Shown here: positions 58,422 to 64,000 of the stretch, piece by piece
How positions within the stretch are numbered: the stretch's first letter is position 1
Layout of the letters: each line of letters opens with the position of its first letter
Assembly (NCBI RefSeq): GCF_003385595.1
Contig: NZ_QNUE01000003.1
Span: 309,829-373,828, forward strand
Direction: 5' to 3'
Source of the DNA: Chryseobacterium flavum
GTDB lineage: Bacteria > Bacteroidota > Bacteroidia > Flavobacteriales > Weeksellaceae
Length of the DNA: 64,000 bases
Notes under the pieces: model-generated
Seen by the model: the letters and a program-made list of their open reading frames with translations, nothing else
The model's database searches: none
What the model was told of the DNA's origin: nothing
Position numbers and translations under genes: made by a program

Positions 58422-60575
58422 TTAATCAACAATCTTAAAGTCTAATTGCTTTTGAATCAGATTGGCTTTAACCACTTTAATCTGAACTTCGTCTCCCAAC
58501 TGGTATTTTTTTCCATGTCTGACGCCATACACAGCATGGGTTTTTGCATCAAACATATATGAATCATCTACAAGATCTCTCAGTTTGATCAGCCCTTCTG
58601 CACCATTTTCAGGGATTTCAACCCAGAACCCGAATTCTGCTACTCCTGAAATTACTCCTCTGAAAGTTTCTCCCAGGTGTTTTTCCATAAACTTCACCTG
58701 CATAAACTTAATAGAATCTCTTTCTGCATCAGCAGCCAGCCTTTCCATTGAGCTGCAGTGTTTTGCTTTTTCCTCCAGTTCATGTCTGTTGGGAGACTTT
58801 CCGCCATCGAGGTAATGCTGCAGCAAACGATGGGCAATCAAGTCAGGATAACGGCGGATAGGAGAGGTAAAGTGCGTATAATATTCAAAACCAAGGCCGT
58901 AGTGACCAATAGGCTCTGTAGAATACACTGCTTTACTCATGCTTCGCATAGCCAGAGTCTCGATCATATTTTCTTCGCCTTTTCCTTTAACATCATGAAG
59001 CAGTTTATTTAATGATTCTGCTACTTTTTTCGTATTAGCCAGGTTCATTTTATATCCGAATGTGGAAACAAAGTCTCTTAAGGCTTCAAGTTTGGCAGGA
59101 TCGGGATCATCATGAACCCTGTAAATAAATGTATTATTTGTTATTTCACCTTTTCTTGTTAATGAAACAAATTCAGAAACTTTTTTATTCGCTAAAAGCA
59201 TAAATTCTTCAATCAGGTGATTGGAATCTTTACTTATTTTAAAATAAACCCCTACAGGCTCATTATTTTCATCAAGATTGAATCTTACTTCACTTCTGTC
59301 AAACGTAATTGCTCCTTTTCTGATCCGCTCATTACGCATTATTTTAGCGAGCCTGTCTAAGGTATTGATTTCTTCAGCCAGATCACCTTTACCAGTTTCA
59401 ATACGTTCCTGAGCTTCTTCATAAGTAAATCTTCTGTCGGAATGAATAACTGTTCTTCCGAACCACTGTTTTTGAATTTCCGCCTGATCATTCAGCTCAA
59501 AAACTGCCGAAAAGGTATATTTGTCCTCATGGGGACGAAGTGAACAGACATCATTACTCAAAACTTCCGGCAGCATCGGTACCACCCTGTCGACAAGATA
59601 AACTGAAGTTGCCCTCTGATATGCTTCATCATCAAGAATTGTTCCCGGAACTACATAATGGGATACATCTGCAATATGAACTCCTATTTCCCAGTTTCCG
59701 TTTTCAAGTTTCCGTATAGAAAGGGCATCATCAAAGTCTTTGGCATCTTTAGGGTCAATCGTAAAGGTACAGATTTGTCTCATATCCCAGCGTCTTGCCA
59801 CTTCTTCATCAGTAATGGTCCTGTCAATCTTATCTGCATCCAATTCTACTTCCTGCGGAAACTCATAGGGCAGGCCATACTCAGCAAGAATAGAATGGAT
59901 CTCCGTTTCGTGTTCGCCGGGAGCTCCCAGTACCTGTATAATTTCTCCTTCAGGATTCTTATCACCAGGTTTCCATTCCGTCATTTTCACGACTACCTTA
60001 TCTCCGTCTTCCGCATTATTGAATTTTGTTTTTGGAATAAAGATATCTGTATTAATTGTTTTTTTATCACAAACAACAAATCCGAAATCTTTATGGGCAA
60101 CCTTTTGAAAAGTTCCAACAAATTCAGTTCGGTTTCTTTCCAGAACTTCCAGTACAGAGCCCTCCAGTTTTTTCCCTTTATAATGATAAGTTATAATAAG
60201 AACCTTATCACCTTGTAAGGCATCTTTAACATTTTTGGAATGGATAAAGATATCATCTTCTATTCCTTCTACATTAACATAGGCATTACCGGTTTGATTA
60301 AAATCAATAATTCCGGTCAGTGTTCCTGCGATTTTCAAATTCACAATATATTTGCCTCTTTCAACTTCCTTTATTTTTTCTGAAGCCTGAAGTTTATGAA
60401 GAGCCTGGATCACCAATTCTCTTTGTCTCGGGTTCTTATAGTCGATCCCGTCAGCAATTTGTTTATAATTATAAATTTTAGATGCATTAGCATTCATGAA
60501 ACGTAAGATCAGTCTGCCGATCTCCATTAGTTTCAAATCATTTTTATGACTTATATATTTTCTTTTTTTTGGCAT
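58422..60575 (-). CDS. rnr: Ribonuclease R
   Basis: A 717-residue 3'-5' exoribonuclease. An N-terminal winged-helix region (about 1-70) is followed by two cold-shock-like domains, then the RNB catalytic domain with DAKDFDDALSIR (the catalytic Asp cluster near residue 280) and HFTSPIRRYPDLIAHRLL, and a C-terminal S1 domain (GVISGVAEFGFWVEI). It is shorter than E. coli RNase R and lacks the Lys-rich tail. It degrades structured RNA and takes part in rRNA quality control. A possible -7 box (CAAAGATA at 60834-60841) lies far upstream. Confidence 0.95.
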   Translation of the reverse strand: MPKKRKYISHKNDLKLMEIGRLILRFMNANASKIYNYKQIADGIDYKNPRQRELVIQALHKLQASEKIKEVERGKYIVNLKIAGTLTGIIDFNQTGNAYVNVEGIEDDIFIHSKNVKDALQGDKVLIITYHYKGKKLEGSVLEVLERNRTEFVGTFQKVAHKDFGFVVCDKKTINTDIFIPKTKFNNAEDGDKVVVKMTEWKPGDKNPEGEIIQVLGAPGEHETEIHSILAEYGLPYEFPQEVELDADKIDRTITDEEVARRWDMRQICTFTIDPKDAKDFDDALSIRKLENGNWEIGVHIADVSHYVVPGTILDDEAYQRATSVYLVDRVVPMLPEVLSNDVCSLRPHEDKYTFSAVFELNDQAEIQKQWFGRTVIHSDRRFTYEEAQERIETGKGDLAEEINTLDRLAKIMRNERIRKGAITFDRSEVRFNLDENNEPVGVYFKISKDSNHLIEEFMLLANKKVSEFVSLTRKGEITNNTFIYRVHDDPDPAKLEALRDFVSTFGYKMNLANTKKVAESLNKLLHDVKGKGEENMIETLAMRSMSKAVYSTEPIGHYGLGFEYYTHFTSPIRRYPDLIAHRLLQHYLDGGKSPNRHELEEKAKHCSSMERLAADAERDSIKFMQVKFMEKHLGETFRGVISGVAEFGFWVEIPENGAEGLIKLRDLVDDSYMFDAKTHAVYGVRHGKKYQLGDEVQIKVVKANLIQKQLDFKIVD

Positions 60576-60856
60576 TTTAATTCTTTTAATTGTTTTTTGA
60601 TTTTCAACTCTAGGTAAAAACCATTTAATATGTCCTGTTATTGTTTTAAATAAATTATCTGTTTTTGAAAAAACTTTTTTAAAGTCTGTTCAGTATATAT
60701 ATAACGGGAGCTTTAGTTCTGTATAAATTTAATACAAATATGGAGAAGAAAAGAGAAAAACCTTTTATAAAGTGTGTTTTAATTTTTATAAAAAGAGCCG
60801 GGGAATTGTAGAGTATAGTTTCTCCCTGCCATGCAAAGATACAAATAAAAAATAAA
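60576..60856. other. Gap upstream of rnr, no gene seen
   Basis: This AT-rich stretch holds no supported frame. A TATCTTTG match to the -7 box on the minus strand at 60841-60834 would give rnr a leader of about 250 bases. The hairpin for rpiB lies at its right edge. Nothing else is supported. Confidence 0.4.
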
Positions 60857-60883
60857 AAGGCCCGTAAACGTTTTACGAGCCCT
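60857..60883 (-). terminator. Terminator of rpiB
   Basis: GGCCCGTAAA pairs with TTTACGAGCC around CGT, with one mismatch. On the minus strand it follows the rpiB stop directly and ends in TTTTTA. Confidence 0.75.
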
Positions 60884-60889
60884 TATATT

Positions 60890-61324
60890 TTAGCATACTG
60901 CAATTTTATCAACCCTGTTCTGGTGTCTTCCTCCTTCAAAATCTGTTGAAAGAAACCGGTCTACAATTTCAATTGCCAGTTCTTTTGATATAAACCTTGC
61001 CGGGATTGAAATCATATTGGCATTATTATGCTGTCTGGCAAGTGTTGCAATCTCCGGCATCCAGCAAAGTGCACATCTGATCTTCTGATGTTTATTCGCC
61101 GTAATCTGGACCCCGTTTCCGCTTCCACAGATTAAAATACCAAGCTCATTTTCCCCGTTTTCCACAGAAGTGGCAGCAGGGTGAACAAAATCCGGATAAT
61201 CCACACTGTCTGTGGAAAACGTGCCAAAATCCTGAATTTCAAAACGTTCTGAAAGATAGTTTTTAACAATCTCTTTATATTCATAGCCTGCATGGTCCGC
61301 TGCAATAGCAATTTTTCTTTTCAT
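60890..61324 (-). CDS. rpiB: Ribose 5-phosphate isomerase B
   Basis: A 144-residue RpiB/LacAB-type isomerase. IAIAADHAGYEYKEIVKNYL at the N-terminus, DSVDYPDFVHPAATSVE, and LGILICGSGNGVQITANKHQKIRCALC with the conserved Cys base and the HQKIR segment are all present. It interconverts ribose 5-phosphate and ribulose 5-phosphate. CAAAGGTA at 61363-61370 gives a -7 box (TACCTTTG) on the minus strand, about 40 bases before the start. Ribose 5-phosphate is also the product of ADP-ribose hydrolysis, though no link to the block at 34-44 kb is implied. Confidence 0.95.
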   Translation of the reverse strand: MKRKIAIAADHAGYEYKEIVKNYLSERFEIQDFGTFSTDSVDYPDFVHPAATSVENGENELGILICGSGNGVQITANKHQKIRCALCWMPEIATLARQHNNANMISIPARFISKELAIEIVDRFLSTDFEGGRHQNRVDKIAVC

Positions 61325-61972
61325 AATACTTTCATTAAGCTTTTTTCGATTCTATTTCTCTACAAAGGTAACAATAATAACAATTCATGTTAGTAAACCG
61401 GGAGTTAATTGTGAAAATACCTGTTAGTAACTGTGGAAAACTTTTCTCAACTTCTTGTTTTTAATGATCAATTTATTTTGTAATAGAAAAGGTTTGTGAA
61501 AAATTTTATCACAACTTTCTAAATGTTTTCTTCAACAAATCCAATCTTTTTCCATAATAAAATAACTAATAATAGGCTTTAAACAGAGTTATCCACACCT
61601 GTTAATAAGTATATCAAAGAGCAGTATTACAGTAATTTATAATGTGAATTAAATATGAGTTTAGTAAAAACAAAATGTTATAAAATTTTAAGCAAAAACT
61701 TATCCCCGAAACTAACAACACTCAACAACAAAGACAATATTCTTTTTTTTAAAGAGAAAAAAATTGTTGATTAATGGATGATTGGGGATGGGGAAAGTTT
61801 TTGAAAACTTTTATTTGAATGAATCTGTTGAAAAAGTTTAAAAGCTTACATTTGTGAAAAGAAAATGCAATGAACTCTATTAAATCGGCCTGCCTTAAAT
61901 TATCTGAAAGTAAACAGGGATTTGCATTAGACGGGTGGATATTTGAGTTCGGAAAAACAAATAAATCTATTT
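61325..61972. other. Candidate chromosomal replication origin between rpiB and pgk
   Basis: A 648-bp AT-rich gap without genes. It holds DnaA-box matches: the perfect TTATCCACA at 61589-61597, TTTTCCACA (minus strand, 61432-61440) and TTTTTCACA (minus strand, 61495-61503) fully match TTWTNCACA, and one-mismatch forms lie at 61410-61418, 61505-61513 and 61853-61861. AT-rich stretches flank the perfect box (61598-61695). Genes to the left run mainly leftward and pgk runs rightward, as expected at an origin. The dnaA gene is not in the window, but in Bacteroidota the origin is often not beside dnaA. This is a pattern-based call. Confidence 0.45.
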
Positions 61973-63163
61973 ATGAAAACAATTAATGATTTCAATTTTA
62001 AAGACAAAAAGGCTCTGGTGAGAGTGGATTTCAATGTTCCGCAGGATGATCAGCTTAAAGTAACAGATAATACAAGAATTGTGGCAGTAAAGCCTACCGT
62101 TGAAAAAATTCTTAATGATGGAGGTTCTGTAATTTTGATGACTCATCTTGGAAGGCCAAAAGGAGAAGTTAAAGATGAATTTTCCCTTAAGCATATTGTA
62201 GAGGAAGTTTCCACTGTTTTAGAAAAAGAAGTTAAATTTGTTGATGAATGTATAGGGGAAAAAGCAGAGAAAGCAGCTTCTGAATTAAAGCCTGGTGAGA
62301 TCTTATTATTGGAAAATGTACGTTTTCATAATGAAGAGGAGAAAGGAGATCCGGGATTTGCGGAGCAACTCGCCAAGTTAGGAGATGCATATGTAAACGA
62401 TGCATTCGGAACTGCTCATCGTGCCCATGCTTCTACTGCTGTAATTGCTCAATATTTTCCTTCAACTAAATATTTCGGTTTATTAATAAGCAAAGAACTT
62501 CATGCTATAGACAGAGTATTAAAAAGCGGCGAGAGACCTGTTACAGCAATTCTTGGTGGATCTAAAGTTTCAACTAAAATTACCATTATAGAGAATATTC
62601 TTCCTGCTGTAGACAACCTGATCATTGGTGGAGGTATGGCGTTTACTTTTATTAAGGCTCTTGGTGGAAAAATCGGAAATTCCTTGGTCGAGGAGGATAA
62701 GCTTCCATTGGCTTTAGAAATTCTTGGTAAAGCTAAAGAACATAAAGTAAAAGTGTATTTGCCATCGGATGCAATCATTGCTGAGAGTTTCAGTAATGAT
62801 GCTGAGAGGAAAGAAGCTGATATATATGCAATACCTGAAGGTTGGATGGGGCTGGATGCTGGCCATAAATCAAGGGACCAGTTCAACGATGTACTATTAA
62901 ATTCAAGAACCATTCTTTGGAATGGACCAATTGGGGTTTTTGAAATGTCAAATTTTGCAGGAGGAACAATTGCTCTTGGAGACAGTATTGCTGAAGCTAC
63001 AAGATTAGGAGCTTTTTCTCTAGTTGGTGGCGGAGATAGTGTTGCTTTCGTTAAACAATTCGGGTATGCTGATAAAGTAAGTTATGTTTCTACCGGAGGA
63101 GGAGCAATGCTTGAAAGTCTTGAAGGGCTTGAGTTACCAGGTGTAGCTGCAATCAATAATTAA
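61973..63163 (+). CDS. pgk: Phosphoglycerate kinase
   Basis: A 396-residue glycolytic kinase. The N-terminal domain has [20 protein letters not shown] and [16 protein letters not shown], and the C-terminal domain has [31 protein letters not shown] and [31 protein letters not shown]. It transfers phosphate from 1,3-bisphosphoglycerate to ADP. The ATG at 61973 is chosen over the TTG at 61943, because the family begins MKTINDF-like and a near -7 box lies just before. It has its own terminator. Confidence 0.97.
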   Translation: MKTINDFNFKDKKALVRVDFNVPQDDQLKVTDNTRIVAVKPTVEKILNDGGSVILMTHLGRPKGEVKDEFSLKHIVEEVSTVLEKEVKFVDECIGEKAEKAASELKPGEILLLENVRFHNEEEKGDPGFAEQLAKLGDAYVNDAFGTAHRAHASTAVIAQYFPSTKYFGLLISKELHAIDRVLKSGERPVTAILGGSKVSTKITIIENILPAVDNLIIGGGMAFTFIKALGGKIGNSLVEEDKLPLALEILGKAKEHKVKVYLPSDAIIAESFSNDAERKEADIYAIPEGWMGLDAGHKSRDQFNDVLLNSRTILWNGPIGVFEMSNFAGGTIALGDSIAEATRLGAFSLVGGGDSVAFVKQFGYADKVSYVSTGGGAMLESLEGLELPGVAAINN

Positions 63164-63181
63164 CAGGAAAAAAAATATTTT

Positions 63182-63216
63182 AAAGTCTGCTAATGTAATG
63201 AGCAGACTTTTTTTAT
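63182..63216 (+). terminator. Terminator of pgk
   Basis: AAAGTCTGCT (63182-63191) pairs with AGCAGACTTT (63201-63210) around nine bases, followed by T residues. It lies about 20 bases after the pgk stop. Confidence 0.85.
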
Positions 63217-64000
63217 CTCCGTAACTTAAAGAAAACCCTTTATTCATTGATATTTCCAATGTGTTTTAGATATAACTTATAGTTATATAGAGTAGTGTCG
63301 TTCTTTATCAATTACCTGAGTTTTATTGTAATTTTCTTTGCCTGTATTTTTCTCTATAATTCTGGAATTTTTAAAATTCATTCTTATTCTTCCTGCGTTT
63401 TTTTGAAAACAAATGGCTCGATTTTCAGCCAGATATTATCAATTAAAGACCCTTATTTTAGAAACATTTTTGAATGTATTTCATTTTGATATTTATTTTC
63501 TGGTGTCTGCGAAATGAGATTTAATCTAATCAATTTAAGAGATAATTTTTAGCTTCTGACTTTATAATCTTTTTCCTGAAACAGAATTATTTTTTATGTT
63601 GCTTCCCGGAATAATTTTACAATTATTTTTTAATAAAGTCATTTATATACTTGTTTATTTCATATAATTGTGAATGTATTATATCATTTTGATTATCAAC
63701 TAATAAACTACATTTTGAATGTTTTTATTGGAATTGTTTTTAATTCTTACACTTCATTAAATAATATAGAATGAATAAGTTAACAATTTTCTTATCAAAT
63801 TTTACTGTAAGAATTGATTTATGGGAATTTTATTTTGTTTTAGTATTGAAGCTTATAATGGCTTTTCATTTTATTTTTTCTGACAACTTTCAAATTATGT
63901 CTACTGCTTTTTGGTTTTGATTTATAATAATTATTTTGACTGATTTTCAATATTATCATTTTAATTTAAATTAGAAGAATCTGAAGAAAACTGTTAAGAC
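63217..64000. other. AT-rich terminal stretch, no gene seen
   Basis: About 780 bases of very AT-rich DNA. A 64-residue open frame at 63295-63489 has no support. No tRNA, hairpin with T run, or clear promoter is visible. It is either a regulatory gap before a gene beyond the window or low-complexity sequence. Confidence 0.5.

Noticed and set aside
63295..63489. 64-residue open frame near the right end
   Set aside because: AT-rich composition, no recognisable domain, no promoter and no neighbours; most likely random.
1..64000. Insertion sequences, prophage genes or CRISPR arrays
   Set aside because: No transposase, integrase, phage structural gene or regular repeat-spacer pattern is found on either strand.

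Overview
The window looks like the chromosome of a Chryseobacterium-like member of the Flavobacteriia (Bacteroidota). The evidence is an AT-rich genome, promoters of the Bacteroidota type (TTTG, about 19 bases, then TAnnTTTG), a cargo protein with a type IX secretion (T9SS) tail, a PorW/SprE lipoprotein of that system, GLPGLI and DUF3127 proteins, and no transposase, prophage or CRISPR array. It is ordinary chromosomal DNA with two or three accessory systems set into it.

Layout. 1-4814: the end of a DUF5690 membrane protein, a phosphonate-associated FAD oxidoreductase and a phosphonatase-like HAD hydrolase, followed by a secreted phosphodiesterase behind three tandem operator-like dyads. 4891-7212: an acetyltransferase, a MocR-type regulator and an unknown small gene. 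7443-16288: a five-gene envelope module (YbjN-like, PspA, OB-fold membrane protein, flotillin, 1600-residue AAA ATPase) divergent from an XRE regulator. 17089-17681: five tRNA genes in two partly duplicated blocks. 17858-34472: mixed genes including aat, glmM, feoA-feoB with a Cys-rich partner, a GLPGLI protein and a TonB-type receptor.

34607-44417 is the most striking part: thirteen genes on one strand, at least nine of them from families that make, bind or remove ADP-ribose or use NAD (KptA, ADP-ribosylglycohydrolase, sirtuin, two macrodomains, a PARG-like protein, NADAR, an NrtR-type NUDIX regulator and others), plus a divergent PurA-like enzyme, a VWA protein and a 2-oxoglutarate oxygenase. 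Four near-identical 21-bp dyads sit at the promoters of this block. They are the expected size for an NrtR operator, so the block reads as one ADP-ribose-responsive regulon.

44541-64000 is mostly housekeeping: lepA, an ECF sigma factor operon, a kdsC-like gene, maf, porW/sprE, tsaB, rnr, rpiB and pgk. The 648-bp gap between rpiB and pgk carries a cluster of DnaA-box matches, and genes to its left run mainly leftward while pgk runs rightward, so it is a candidate chromosomal origin. The last 800 bases are AT-rich and hold nothing I can support.

Limits: all calls come from reading sequence and protein motifs without a database search. Operators, promoters and the origin are pattern-based predictions.
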